Of a stretch of DNA of 64,000 nt, positions 1 to 10,440 are shown in pieces. How positions within the stretch are numbered: position 1 is the stretch's first letter; each line of letters opens with the position of its first letter. A model generated the notes under the pieces. It was not told the origin of the DNA and did no database searches. It saw only the letters and a list, made by a program, of their open reading frames with translations. The position numbers and the translations under genes are program-made. This DNA comes from Rhizopus arrhizus (Eukaryota; Mucoromycota; Mucoromycetes; Mucorales; Rhizopodaceae). The stretch is from positions 62,001-126,000 of the forward strand of contig JAKZZE010000018.1 in NCBI GenBank assembly GCA_024220505.1, in the 5' to 3' direction.

Positions 1-1111
1 TTTGATCATCGTTGGGCTCATGTGGTCCAGGAATAACACCTGCCAAAACGATGTTGGAAAACTTCATACGTGTATTTCTTGGCAGATTGTTGATTGCAAG
101 GTAAATGGCACCACTAGAATGCTTCATATTGTCACTTGGCTGGAACCAATCCACATTCAAGGATACCATCAATGATCTTGGTTGGCTGGTAAAAATTTGC
201 CCGTTTGAATCCACAAGCTGATTCCAAACTCTGCCATCATATATGTCGAACATGACATCTTCATCAACTGATCTTCTTCTCCATTGCTCAATTTGTTGTT
301 CAAAACTGGGTCGCATAAAGAACTTTTTTAAAGTCTCAGTAATTGAGTTGTAGGGATACTCAAGCACTGGCTTTAAACTGCTGCCTACAAAAAGAGCATT
401 TCCACATGGTTGTGCTTGTCGATAAGGGTTGTTAGGGAAGCGTACATAACCACAGGAGCGAGAATGCAAGCTTCCAGAAGTGTAAACGCTTCGACAAGCA
501 GAGCAAACAAGAAAACGGGACAAACCATTGCTGGCAGAGGAATAATTGACCATAGTACGGGCAGTAGAGATCTTTGTAGGAATCTCCATACCATGGCCAA
601 GAGAACGGACAAAGAAGGAAAGAAAGGCCAACAAGTCTTCACCGGCTTTCACCGAGAGGTGCTTTGCTTGAAAAAGCACAATAAACAACAGCAAGAGGTG
701 ACGAAGCTGTTCTTCATTGCTCATTCCTTCCTCTTCGTCAACATTCATTCCGTCTAACAAGTTGCAAAATACATTTCAATAAATAAAACCTTTCTTATAT
801 TAAACACTTTGTTGATTAAAAATATACCTTCAGTTGCTGATTCAGGAATGGCTGATGAGTATTCGACAGTTTCCTCCACGTTATCGTTAGCTTCAGATAC
901 TCTTCTCGATTCTATTTTGTTTTTTTTTTTTTTTAATTAGCACGTTTGGATTTCTATTGAAAAATAAAATAAAAAAAAAACCTCTATTTCTAACTCTGTC
1001 GATAAGTTCATGGCCTCTTACAGTTCTCTTTGCAAGCATTCTAAATCCATTGGGATGGTTGCTGCATTCAGAACAGGTGCAAATAATTTTGGTGGCGTTG
1101 AAGTTGTTCAT
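1..1111 (-). CDS. CACTA/CMC-like (tnp2-type) transposase gene, 5' part; runs off the window
   Basis: Three exons fit on the minus strand: 1111-982, 911-828 and 753 to beyond base 1. All donors and acceptors are GT/AG and the phases agree. The N-terminus (MNNFNATKIICTCSECSNHP) is a small Cys-rich motif, followed by an acidic linker. The third exon carries CGYVRFPNNPYRQ, then SLNVDWFQPSDN and LAINNLPRNTR, ending in LAGVIPGPHEPND. This string of motifs is what I know from fungal tnp2/CMC-superfamily DNA transposons. The catalytic domain would mostly lie outside the window, so activity cannot be judged. Another transposon-derived ORF family is possible. The exon model is firmer than the family name. 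Confidence 0.72.
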
Positions 1112-1198
1112 GTTTATATTTTTTAAATTTGGAAATAGCAAAGAAAATAGGTAGAAAGAGAAAATATGCCTGATAAAAAAAAACATGTTAAATTTAAG

Positions 1199-2325
1199 AA
1201 CAAAGTCGGTGCTTAAAGTAACCTTTTTTTTTTTCCCTTGTTTTGTTTCATGGAATACACTAGATGACAAAGGTACAAAAGATATAAAAGAATGCTCAAG
1301 TATTGATCATATGTAAGTTTATAAAAAAAAATAATAACAACCAAGTCTAATGTCGGCTTCTTTTTTTTTTTTTTTTTTTTTACATTAGGAATTCCTAATG
1401 GGTCACATTCGGATGACGAACATGAGCCACATGAGCAAAGTTGTTCGTTTTAACACGATAAAACTATAAGAATATCAAACTTATATTGTTGCTTGTTGCT
1501 GAAAAGTTCTTTTTGATAAAGAAAGTGGGCAATGTTAACATCTCTAATGGCTAATGGCTAATTGCAAATTACACCCATCTGCAAACATAAAGTAAGTAAT
1601 GAACTAGTATAAGCTTAAAAACATATATTCTATTATGTTATCTGTCATAAAAAATAATAAAGCACTTTATTTACTTGAAAAACAAAAAAAAACTGTGCTT
1701 GTATCTATTAATTATAATTGCCTTGTAACAAGATGTTAACAAAGCTTCTTTTTTTTTATTCTTTTTAAAATATACACGTATTCTTTTGTTATAATGTACA
1801 AGCATTTGCATTTCTATAAAGAATATTTGCTGTTAGATTATTGTTTCCATTTGAATAAGGAACCTTTTATTGCTATATTCTTTTTTTTTTTTCGCTGTCT
1901 TTTTTTTTTAACTTTGTCTTTTTTTTTTACTTTTAATCTTTCAGCTTCTTTTTTTTTTTTACTAAACGCAACTATTTTGTTATGTTCTGTTACACATTTC
2001 TAATGAGCTAAGCTAAAGATCACAGACTGCCTTCCTAATATGTATTCTTTTGATCAAAATAATCACATTGTGCTTTTGATTACCGCATTTTGCCCTCAAA
2101 AATAAAAAAAAGAAAATATCGGTCTTTAAACAATGGAGAGAAATACGCTTTCCAAAAAAAGATCATTTGTAAAAAAAGACATTTTTTTAAAAATGTGAAT
2201 AACTCCATGAATATTTACCCTACAAAAAAAATAATAACATCGTTGAATTTCTTTATTTTTTTCGTATCTAAATCTTTTTTCAAAATTCGAAAATGATCAA
2301 TACAGCAAGATTTAATTTTTTTCAC
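1199..2325. repeat. Direct repeat, copy 1 (about 1.1 kb)
   Basis: This AT-rich block is repeated at about 3865-5025 in the same orientation. Shared landmarks include TTAGGAATTCCTAATGGGTC at 1386 and 4065, a run of TGGCTAA units near 1550 and 4225, and a poly(T) ladder near 1880 and 4570. Differences are scattered substitutions and homopolymer length changes; identity is roughly 90% by eye. Copy 1 has two adjacent ATGGCTA units where copy 2 has four. I see no convincing coding exon in it. It may be a transposon end or an old segmental duplication. Confidence 0.8.
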
Positions 2326-2393
2326 GAAAAAAAGTAACAATTTGTTACCCAAACGAAGAGCAATCTTGCGCAATCCGGTACCTAATTGGAACG

Positions 2394-2421
2394 ATTATTT
2401 GCAGTGTGCACTGCAAATAAT
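2394..2421. repeat. Perfect 28-bp palindrome
   Basis: Two 13-bp arms (ATTATTTGCAGTG and its complement) flank a central TG. One arm, AATTATTTGCAGTG, recurs at about 5103 just before the tRNA gene, close to the end of the second copy of the large direct repeat. It could be a protein-binding site or the footprint of an excised element. Confidence 0.75.
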
Positions 2422-2679
2422 TGGAGATATTAAACGTAGTTTTTTAACATAAATGAGCGCAACTACGCGAAGTTTAACGCAAATCCGCGGAATTTTATTG
2501 CTGTTTTAAACGATTTTCGAGGCAGAGCAGTAATCGTTAAATAACTTTTACGCAAGCAAGAGGAGGTCATTTAGTGTTCTTTTACTGAAGCATTTTTTAC
2601 GTTTCAATCAATGATAGTCAACGTTTGGGCAACGAATGATACGTTTTAAAACATTACTTTATATGTCTTTTTGTTCTTT

Positions 2680-2872
2680 TATCGACCGCTCATATTGCCT
2701 TATATACTTCTTCATCGAACACTCCTATTGCCTTATATACTTCTTTATTGACCACTCATATTGCCTTATATATTTCTTTATGAACCACTTATATAGCTTA
2801 TATACTTCTTTATTGACCACTTATATAGCTTATATACTTCTTTATTGACCATTCATATTGCTTTATATACAC
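2680..2872. repeat. Tandem repeat, about six 32-33-bp units
   Basis: Successive units read roughly TTGACCACTCATATTGCCTT followed by ATATACTTCTTTA, with small variations (ATAGCT for ATTGCC, TGAACC for TTGACC). It is a minisatellite in non-coding DNA between the two large direct repeats. A short open frame across it encodes a Tyr/Phe-rich repeat, but I see no gene signals. Confidence 0.85.
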
Positions 2873-3224
2873 AAAAAATAGGGATTTTGTTTATAAAAAA
2901 TAGCTTTTTTTTTATTTAAATAAAATAATAATAACAATACATAGTATTTCTTTGCTTGTAGCGTTTTAAAAGTGTATTTGACTTACCTAATGTCACCAGA
3001 ATAGCAGCATCTAATCTAAAAATACATCAATTAACCTTGTGGAACTTTAAAATTTTTCAAAAAAAAAAAAAAGAAAAAAAAAAGCCGAGCCCAAGGATTC
3101 AAAGACGTAAGGATTCAAAGGATTCAAGGACTTGGACACTCAAATCAAAAGAAAAGACATCAGTACTTAAGAACCAAAGCAAAGACAGAAAAGAGATAGA
3201 AGAGGCCAAAACAGAGCAGCATTC

Positions 3225-3410
3225 GTCTATGACAATTATTAGCTATCGTGTATATGTAGTAAAAGTAATAGTACCTTTCTTTAGATAGACCATGGGAAGG
3301 AAACTAGCTAAGCGTATACAAACGACTAAAATAGCATCAGGCATCTATAATAATTATTAGTTATTGAGTGTATGTAGTAAAAGTAATAGTACCTTGCTTT
3401 CATAGACCAT
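3225..3410. repeat. Local direct duplication, two units of about 68 bp
   Basis: The unit from 3225 to 3293 (TCTATGACAATTATTAGCTA to TAGACCAT) is repeated at 3344-3410 with a few substitutions; both contain GTAGTAAAAGTAATAGTACC. No coding content is recognised around it. The stretch 2873-3860 otherwise holds only A-rich runs and short repeats. Confidence 0.7.
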
Positions 3411-3864
3411 TAAAAAAAAAGAAAAGAAAAAAAGACACCAGCCAAGCTTATACCAACAAGTAAAAGAAGAAGCAATGATAATCCTGGGAAAAGACTTTAT
3501 AAAGACCATTTCAAATAGAAAGAAAGCAACAAATACGATTTTACTAAAGTACAAGTACCATTAGAATAGGAATAGAATATATATGTAATATTAAGAACTT
3601 ACCTTTTATAAAAAAGAGAAGAAAAAAAAAGAAAAAAAAAAAAAACAGAAGTGCGTTTTTTGTAGCCTTATTTTACCAACGTTACACATATTCAATGTCT
3701 ATCCATATTAGAAATCAAAAACTGTTGCTTTTCATATAGTTTACATTTAATGGTATCCCAAAAGGTAACTGATACATTGCTTGAGTAAGTTTTATTACTT
3801 GAATGCAATATGTTTAGCATGAAGGGTATTATTTTATTTTATTTTTTACTTGAAATAAAAAAAA

Positions 3865-5025
3865 AAGTCGGTATCTTAACAAATTATAGCAGTAAAACAA
3901 TATCTTTTTTTTTTTCTCCCTTGTTTTGTTTCATGGAATACTCTAGATGCCAAAGGCACAAAACAAAAAAAAAAGGGAAAGCTCAAGCACTGGTCAAATG
4001 TAAGCTTATAAAAATAATAATAACAACCAAGTCTAATGTCAGTTTTTTTTTTTTTTTTTACATTAGGAATTCCTAATGGGTCACATTCGGATGACGAACA
4101 TGAGCCACATGAGCAAAGTTGTTCGTTTTAACACGATAAAACTATAAGAATATCAAACTTATATTGTTGCTTGTTGCTGAAAAGTTCTTTTTGATAAAGA
4201 AAGTGGGCAATGTTAACATCTCTAATGGCTAATGGCTAATGGCTAATGGCTAATTGCAAATTACACCCATGTGCAAACATAAAGTAAGTAATGAACCAAT
4301 ATAAGCTTAAAAACATATATTCTTTATATTATTTGTCATAAAAAAAATAATAAAGCAATCTATTTACTTGAAAAACAAAAAAATTATGCTTGTATCTATT
4401 AATTATAATTGCCTTGTAACAAGATGTTAACAAAGCTTCTTTTTTTTTTATTCTTTTTAGAATATACACATATTCTTTTGTTACATTGTAAAAGCATTTG
4501 TATTTTTATAAAACATGTTTACTGTTAGGTTATTGTTTTCATTTGAATAAGTAACATTTTATTGCTATGCTCTTTTTTTTTTTTTTTTTTTCACTAGGTC
4601 TTTTTTTTTTTAACTTTGTCTTTTTTTTTTTACTTTTAATTCTTCAGCTTCTTTTTTTTCCCAAACGCAACTATTTTGTTACGTTCTGTTACACGCTTCA
4701 AATGAATTAAGCTAAAGATCACAGACTGCCTTCCTAATATGTATTCTTTTGATCAAAATAATCACAATGTGCTTTTGATTTCCGCATTTTGCCCTCAAAA
4801 ATAAAAAAAAAGAAAATATCGGTCTTTCAACGATAGAGGAGAACAGGCTTTCCAAAAAGAGATTATTTGAAAAAAAAAGACACTTTTTTAAAACATGAAT
4901 AACTCTATGAATACTTACACCACAAAAAAAATAATAAAATTGTTAAATTTCTTTATTTTTTTCGCATCTAAATCTTTTTTTAAAATTCAAAAAGGTGCAA
5001 TACAGAGCATTTTAATTTTTTTCGT
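3865..5025. repeat. Direct repeat, copy 2 (about 1.1 kb)
   Basis: Second copy of the block at about 1199-2325, same orientation, separated from it by about 1.5 kb of unrelated repeat-rich DNA. It ends about 150 bp before the tRNA-Asp gene. Homology starts around AAAGTCGGT and fades after TTTAATTTTTTTC. No intact ORF that I would defend lies inside it. Confidence 0.8.
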
Positions 5026-5175
5026 TTAATCAAAGTTATTTAGAACGTTGAAATTTTGATGTTAGCAGTGACTGTCAATGACTGATAACATTGAAAATCA
5101 CCAATTATTTGCAGTGGTGAGCATTTTTTTAAAATCGAGTTTAATAATATTCACCATAGTATCAATTCAACCAGA

Positions 5176-5247
5176 TCTTCGGTAGTATAGTGGTGAGTAT
5201 CCCCGCCTGTCACGCGGGAGACCGGGGTTCAATTCCCCGCCGGAGAG
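5176..5247 (+). tRNA. tRNA-Asp (anticodon GTC)
   Basis: A 72-nt cloverleaf can be drawn. Acceptor strands TCTTCGG and CCGGAGA pair with one T-G wobble, and the discriminator is G. The D arm starts GGTAGTATAGTGGTGAG. The anticodon stem CCGCC/GGCGG-type pairing holds GTC at 5209-5211. The T arm is GGGGTTCAATTCCCC. There is no intron and CCA is not encoded. A and B boxes are present, and TTTT at about 5276-5279 can terminate Pol III. An LTR fragment begins 54 bp downstream and a full retrotransposon 108 bp downstream. Confidence 0.95.
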
Positions 5248-5300
5248 TATTATGAATAAAGCGTACTTCTATACGGTTTTCGTCTTTTAATTTTGTTTAT

Positions 5301-5354
5301 TGTGACGAAAATAGAAATTCTTTGAATCTGTTGTAGTGTAGTGTTGAAAGATAT
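5301..5354 (+). mobile_element. LTR 5' end fragment next to the tRNA
   Basis: It starts TGTGACGAAAATAGAAATTC and closely resembles the start of the solo LTR at 13245. It is cut short by the insertion of the full-length element at 5355. Its rest may continue after that element at 13215, but the join is too short to be sure. Confidence 0.55.
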
Positions 5355-5878
5355 TGTAACACAAGAACCAACTTTTTGAACGAACAAAAGGAACGATCTT
5401 TTGGTACGATCTTTTCAAACGATCCAAAAGTTAATATTGCCAATCAAATCTGACCAAACATTAACCCACCAAACAGTATAAATACTGAGGATTTATTCCT
5501 CAAGATATAAAAACTTCACTTCGATCTTTGCACTTTAAAACTTTTACTTACAAAATCTACAACTTTATTTACTTTGTTTTTCTTTGAATAAATTTATCAA
5601 TTATCCTTTTAAAAAGCTCTTTTGATATTCTATTATAATTACAAAGTCAAGTCCCTTGAAGCTAATTATCTTCATTGTATCCCTTTTTATTTTATTTTTA
5701 CTTTTAACAAACCTTTTTACGAATCAAAACAAGATTGATCTACTTTACAAGATCTGGTGGTCACTATATCAAGCGAATCAAGCCAAATCCAATTCACAAA
5801 AAGTCAACTCTTATATCAATTATAACTCAAATCTCTGCTTATTTAAACCTTAACCCAATAAACCCAAACAAAATTACA
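5355..5878 (+). repeat. 5' LTR
   Basis: The LTR contains TATAAATA at 5477-5484 and AATAAA at 5587-5592, consistent with transcription start and polyadenylation signals. TGGTGGTCACT at 5755-5765 repeats the first bases of the PBS just outside the LTR. Because the last 33 codons of the fourth ORF lie in the 3' LTR, the same 99 bases stand at the start of this LTR. Confidence 0.95.
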
Positions 5879-5880
5879 TT

Positions 5881-5898
5881 TGGTGGTCACTACGAGGG
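5881..5898 (+). other. Primer binding site candidate
   Basis: TGGTGGTCACTACGAGGG begins two bases after the 5' LTR. It would pair with a tRNA 3' end reading AGTGACCACCA. I cannot name the tRNA, and the tRNA-Asp in this window does not match. The first 11 bases also occur inside every related LTR in the window. Confidence 0.6.
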
Positions 5899-5996
5899 CA
5901 CAAAATCAAAAAAAAAAATACGAAGAAATCAATCAAACCAATCAAAAGAACTTACTCAAAATCGAATCAACAATATCAAAACATTTACTGGCAAAA

Positions 5997-7190
5997 ATGA
6001 CAGCTTTACCTCAAGAACAAATCGTGTTGGCAGCATTGAATGGCTCAAACTCTAGTCAAAGCTATCGTCCCCGTTTAATTGAATTTTATGGTTACGAAGG
6101 TGAAGATTTTCGCCATTTTCAAGAAATTCTAGAATCATTTCTCGCTATCAGCAATACAAACAGTGATGCTAGAAAGTTAGTAATACTCAAATCACAACTA
6201 CGTCGAGCAGCAAAAACATATTTTGAACGTGTTATACTAAAAGAATATCCCAATGTCACTTATACTGAAGCTTTGGATTTACTAAAAAATCATTATATTA
6301 CACCAGAGCTCATACAAAATTATGAAATGGAATTCAGTGAAATGCAACAAGGTGAACAAGAACACCCCCAAATATTTTTAGCCAGATTGAGAGAAGCGGC
6401 AGACTTGGCTAACATTACAAGCGAAGAAGTTATACAAAGTCGTTTTCGTGCTGGTTTACTCAGGGAAATTAAACAGTTTTGTATACAATCAAGCTCTCGA
6501 GATTTCAAAGATTGGACAAATCATGCGGAAGGATGGTGGAATGCCCATAGACCACGAAAAATTGCTATGGTAGACAACCCATTTATTCCCAGAAATGTCA
6601 ATACTGCACTTATCTATCAGAATGACAACCTATATACACATCATCCCGTCAATAACCACAACGTTGAATTAGTAGACACAGGTGAACGATCGGTTCAATA
6701 TGTCCCTATAAATGATATTCGTACAAAAGCACATTATGAACACCTGACTACTACTCCTAATATTGTAACTGGTCCCACCCAGTTGACAACAATGGAAGTA
6801 GTTGGAAGACAATCTAGTGCGCCTATTCGTCATAATCATATTGGGGCTAATGAAACCATGTATCGAAGCTCTCCTGAAGATCTAGTCAACCTTATACAAC
6901 AAACTATTCGTGATGAACTCAATATTCCACCCAAGCTATCCTACTCAAATAGAAATTACAATCGCAATAACAGACCTAGTTACAATAACTATAATGACAG
7001 AAACAACAATTACCCTCATTATAATAACTATGGTGAAACTCATTATGGTAATGGAAAGCATGATCAATATCATAACAGTCATCCACCTTCTAGAAGAGAA
7101 TACAATCAAAACAATCAGTATGAAAAACCTCGACAATATCCTTCACAATCTCAACAATCTCAACAACCTCAGCAACAGTCAAAAAACTAA
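5997..7190 (+). CDS. gag: Retrotransposon Gag
   Basis: 397 codons from the first in-frame ATG (MTALPQEQIVLAALNGSNSS); the frame is open further up to the LTR through a TTG at 5880. The central part (YGYEGEDFRHFQEILESFL, then QGEQEHPQIFLARLREAADL) is the helical Ty3-type capsid fold. The C-terminus is an Asn/Tyr/Gln-rich tail. I see no CCHC zinc knuckle, which many Ty3 Gag proteins carry, so RNA binding may rest on the disordered tail. The stop TAA directly follows the frameshift heptamer. Confidence 0.88.
   Translation: MTALPQEQIVLAALNGSNSSQSYRPRLIEFYGYEGEDFRHFQEILESFLAISNTNSDARKLVILKSQLRRAAKTYFERVILKEYPNVTYTEALDLLKNHYITPELIQNYEMEFSEMQQGEQEHPQIFLARLREAADLANITSEEVIQSRFRAGLLREIKQFCIQSSSRDFKDWTNHAEGWWNAHRPRKIAMVDNPFIPRNVNTALIYQNDNLYTHHPVNNHNVELVDTGERSVQYVPINDIRTKAHYEHLTTTPNIVTGPTQLTTMEVVGRQSSAPIRHNHIGANETMYRSSPEDLVNLIQQTIRDELNIPPKLSYSNRNYNRNNRPSYNNYNDRNNNYPHYNNYGETHYGNGKHDQYHNSHPPSRREYNQNNQYEKPRQYPSQSQQSQQPQQQSKN
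7181..7187 (+). promoter_or_regulatory. -1 programmed frameshift site (A AAA AAC)
   Basis: The heptamer is in the gag frame (TCA AAA AAC TAA), directly before the stop. Slipping one base back gives CTA AAT GGG, which opens the pol frame with no stop until 10240. The X XXY YYZ rule is satisfied. I did not verify a downstream pseudoknot. Confidence 0.85.
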
Positions 7191-10100
7191 ATGGGTCGAT
7201 TGCTTTTAATCAAAGAAATGGTCAATCAAACACCCAATATAATAACAACAAATCCATTAATCAACCAAACCACACTAATCAAACACAACAATCACCTCAT
7301 AATCTAAATGTGCTACTTTCACAAGACGAACAAAAGCAAAATCACCAAGATTTGTATGCAGCAACTAGGATTGAACACCCACCTATTGTAGCCAGTACTT
7401 CAAAAGAGCCATATCCAAAAGTCAGAAAAACAACAAAAGAGAGAGCTCCCATCACAACCAGAAGAGTTAATGTACGAAAACATTTGGAAGAAATTAATCA
7501 ACCAAGAAGTTCACAACAAACTGTGCAAGAAGATGTCATAATGGACACAGAATTACCTATCGAGGAAAATAAGACACCAACTCCAAAGAAACCTAGGGCA
7601 AAACGAACTTCTCCCAAAATTGACTATAACATAGGAGATGATGTTTTGAATCAAAAAGCAAATATTTCTGTACGAGATTTAATAACAGTCAGTCCAGCAA
7701 TGCGAAGGGAATTAAACAAAGAATGCAGACCTAGACGTACTACGCACAATGTTCAGGCAATGGCCTTGATTGAAGATGAAGAATACAATACAACTGCAGT
7801 GTACTCCAAAATACGTATTGGAGATAAAGGGATCAAAGCCTTAATTGATTGTGGTGCTGCAAAGACTTGTATGTCTATGGCCTTAGCTGAAGCACTTGAA
7901 TTAGAAATAGATGCCCCATCAGAAAGCGTATTCACTCTAGGAAATGGAACTAAGCAGCCCGCACTAGGATTGATATACGATGTACCGATTGAAGTTGAAG
8001 AAAATATATTTATACCATGTACAATAGAAGTACTTCCTTCATGCCCAACTCACCTTATTATTGGAAATAATTGGCTTAATCGAGCAAAGGCAAAAATAGA
8101 TTTCAATAGTTCAACACTCAAAGTATCATATAAAAATAAAAAGGCAGAATTGGAAATATCATTCTTGCGAAAAAACACACCAATACCAAAAATGACAAGT
8201 CAAACACAAAATTACCAAAAGCCTATTAGCCTCACTAATTCAAAAGAAAGGCATGTGCATTTTAAAATAGGACCTGAAAAAGATAGTTCAGAGGAAGAAT
8301 ACGATACCAGTGTGAGCAGTACAGAAGAAGAAAACAGTACAGATGATGACTCTCAACAAGAGGAACCCGAATCTTTATTAGTATTAGAAAATGATGTTAA
8401 ACAGGATACAACCTTTATAAACCAAAAAGAAAATTGCAAAATACATGCATCTTCCCATGGAATGATCATACCAGCAAATTCATCATCAACAATATTCATA
8501 CATAAAGATAAAGAAGAAATGCAAAATACAAGAAATTACATATATCATTTTGAAAAAACAACTCCAAAATTGAATGACACATCTGGATTCTTTGATCAAA
8601 ATGCAGAATTAATAGTTAACCGAAAGTCGATCAAGATACATTTATATAACCGAGCCAGTAATGATGTACTATTTGAACCACACGAAGAAATTGGAACGTT
8701 AGAAAAATTCGATCTGCGAAAAGAAGATATTCAGGCGTATCAGCCAAATGAGACACACGATCTATTCGTAGTGCAAGAAACTGATCCAGACCCAGACAAA
8801 AATTCACCATTAAATGAAGAACTGTTTAAGATGCTAGAAGTAGGCAAAATCAAAGAAGAGCTCAAACATGAGTTAAGAATACTACTTAATCGATATCAAA
8901 CTATATTTGATTGGGATAACACCACTATTGGACATACAAACTTACTAAATCACCGAATTGTAATTCAAGAAAATACACTGCCTATTAGCCACAGACCATA
9001 TCGCTTAAGTCCTATTGAAGCAGAATATCTACAAAAAGAAATAGAAAAATACTGTAAATTAGGTGTCATAACCCCATCAAATAGCCCATGGGCAGCCCCA
9101 GTCATTTTAGTAAAGAAAAAGAACGGTGAATATAGAATGGTGATCGATTATCGAAAATTAAATGCTGTGACAAAAAAAGATTCGTATCCTTTACCTCGAA
9201 TAGACGATCTTCTTGATACACTGGGAAAAGCTAGAATATTTTCAGCTCTGGATATGCGAGCAGGATTTCATCAAGTTCCAATGAATGATGACAGTAAAGA
9301 ATTGACTGCATTTACAACCAAATTCGGAACTTACCATTACAATACTTTACCTATGGGACTCGTAAATTCACCTGCTACCTTCCAACGACTTATCGATCTA
9401 TGCTTCAGACCATTGATAAATAAATGTCTGGTAGCCTACATAGATGATTTAAACATATATTCACACAATCAGTTCGAACACTTAGAGCATTTGGAACAAG
9501 TTTTCAGTTGTATACAAATAGCCAACTTAAAGTTAAACCCTGAAAAGTGTTTTTTCTTTAAAGATCATCTCAAATTCCTTGGTTATATAATCACAGAAAA
9601 TGGAATTCAAACTGATCCAGATAAAGTGAAGAAGATTCAAGATTATCCAAAACCAACAACAATCACTCAAGTACGTGGATTCTTAGGACTTGCATCATAC
9701 TATAGAAGGTTTATCAAGAATTTTGCTGCTATAGCCAGACCGTTGCATGATCAGACAAAAACAACAAAAAAGATACCATGGACACAGAAAACCACTGATT
9801 CATTTGAACATCTCAAAAAATTGCTCACTACTGCTCCTATCTTGGTCAGACCAAATTTTAAAAAGCCATTTATCTTAGTAACTGACGCCTCAAAACTGGG
9901 TCTCGGATGTATACTAACACAACTTGATGAAAATGGATATGAACACCCAATCATTTACGCAAGCAGAAGCTTAAAATCAAGTGAAAGCAATTATGCATCT
10001 ACAAAATTGGAATGCTTAGCCGTTATATGGGCAGTTAAATTGTTTAGACCATATCTACTTGGACAAAAATTTTCAATAATTACAGACCATTCAGCCTTAA

Positions 10101-10240
10101 ATGGGTTACTCAAGTCAACCAATCCCACAGGAATTATAGCAAGGTGGATAACTATACTTTCAGAATACGAATATGAAATCAAATATAGACCTGGAAGAGT
10201 GAATGAAAGTGCCGACTTTTTATCACGCCTTGGATATTGA
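7187..10240 (+). CDS. pol: Pol: protease, reverse transcriptase, RNase H (made as Gag-Pol)
   Basis: The frame is open from the slip site; the first ATG-independent methionine would be well inside, so synthesis as a Gag-Pol fusion is most likely. A retropepsin motif ALIDCGAAKTC sits at about 7841, with Cys where Ser/Thr is usual (DCG for DSG/DTG). RT motifs follow: WAAPVILVKKKNG, LDMRAGFHQV, LPMGLVNSPATFQ and the catalytic YIDD at about 9438. RNase H shows VTDASKLGLG, ASRSLKSSESNY, E in TKLECLA and ITDHSAL. It stops in DFLSRLGY; integrase is not in this frame. Confidence 0.93.
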   Translation, partial: LNGSIAFNQRNGQSNTQYNNNKSINQPNHTNQTQQSPHNLNVLLSQDEQKQNHQDLYAATRIEHPPIVASTSKEPYPKVRKTTKERAPITTRRVNVRKHLEEINQPRSSQQTVQEDVIMDTELPIEENKTPTPKKPRAKRTSPKIDYNIGDDVLNQKANISVRDLITVSPAMRRELNKECRPRRTTHNVQAMALIEDEEYNTTAVYSKIRIGDKGIKALIDCGAAKTCMSMALAEALELEIDAPSESVFTLGNGTKQPALGLIYDVPIEVEENIFIPCTIEVLPSCPTHLIIGNNWLNRAKAKIDFNSSTLKVSYKNKKAELEISFLRKNTPIPKMTSQTQNYQKPISLTNSKERHVHFKIGPEKDSSEEEYDTSVSSTEEENSTDDDSQQEEPESLLVLENDVKQDTTFINQKENCKIHASSHGMIIPANSSSTIFIHKDKEEMQNTRNYIYHFEKTTPKLNDTSGFFDQNAELIVNRKSIKIHLYNRASNDVLFEPHEEIGTLEKFDLRKEDIQAYQPNETHDLFVVQETDPDPDKNSPLNEELFKMLEVGKIKEELKHELRILLNRYQTIFDWDNTTIGHTNLLNHRIVIQENTLPISHRPYRLSPIEAEYLQKEIEKYCKLGVITPSNSPWAAPVILVKKKNGEYRMVIDYRKLNAVTKKDSYPLPRIDDLLDTLGKARIFSALDMRAGFHQVPMNDDSKELTAFTTKFGTYHYNTLPMGLVNSPATFQRLIDLCFRPLINKCLVAYIDDLNIYSHNQFEHLEHLEQVFSCIQIANLKLNPEKCFFFKDHLKFLGYIITENGIQTDPDKVKKIQDYPKPTTITQVRGFLGLASYYRRFIKNFAAIARPLHDQTKTTKKIPWTQKTTDSFEHLKKLLTTAPILVRPNFKKPFILVTDASKLGLGCILTQLDENGYEHPIIYASRSLKSSESNYASTKLECLAVIWAVKLFRPYLLGQKFSIITDHSALNGLLKSTNPTGIIARWITILSEYEYEIKYRPGRVNESADFLSRLGY

Positions 10241-10255
10241 TATAATAATAATAAT

Positions 10256-10287
<32 letters not shown>

Positions 10288-10440
10288 CACACCAACAATA
10301 ATCAACACTCATAGCATCCTCACTTACAACCTTAAATCAACTTTCGTAACACTCTCAACCTTAAACTTAAAACCAACTTTCGTAACACACCAATTGCAAA
10401 CAATAAAACCAAGACAACATTCTAACACTTAATCATCAGA
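10241..10440 (+). promoter_or_regulatory. Poly(A)28 tract and ATG-free leader before integrase
   Basis: After the pol stop come TATAATAATAATAAT and 28 A residues (10256-10283). About 157 bases without any ATG follow up to the integrase start. The leader holds a repeat (AACTTTCGTAACAC at about 10336 and 10377). The layout suggests an internal promoter, cap-independent initiation or reinitiation; only the layout is seen. Confidence 0.5.

Noticed and set aside
385..757. Overlapping open frames on both strands
   Set aside because: They are other frames of exon 3 of the CMC-like transposase, whose motif order and splice phases are convincing.
1390..1460. Possible terminal exon (acidic, His-rich) shared by both large direct repeats
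   Set aside because: The upstream exon does not stay in frame in either copy, so I could not build a consistent gene.
2636..2848. Tyr/Phe-rich 70-codon frame
   Set aside because: It is the translation of a 32-bp tandem repeat with no gene signals.
5181..5247. The local tRNA-Asp as primer for the retrotransposon
   Set aside because: Its 3' end (CCGGAGAG plus CCA) is not complementary to TGGTGGTCACT.
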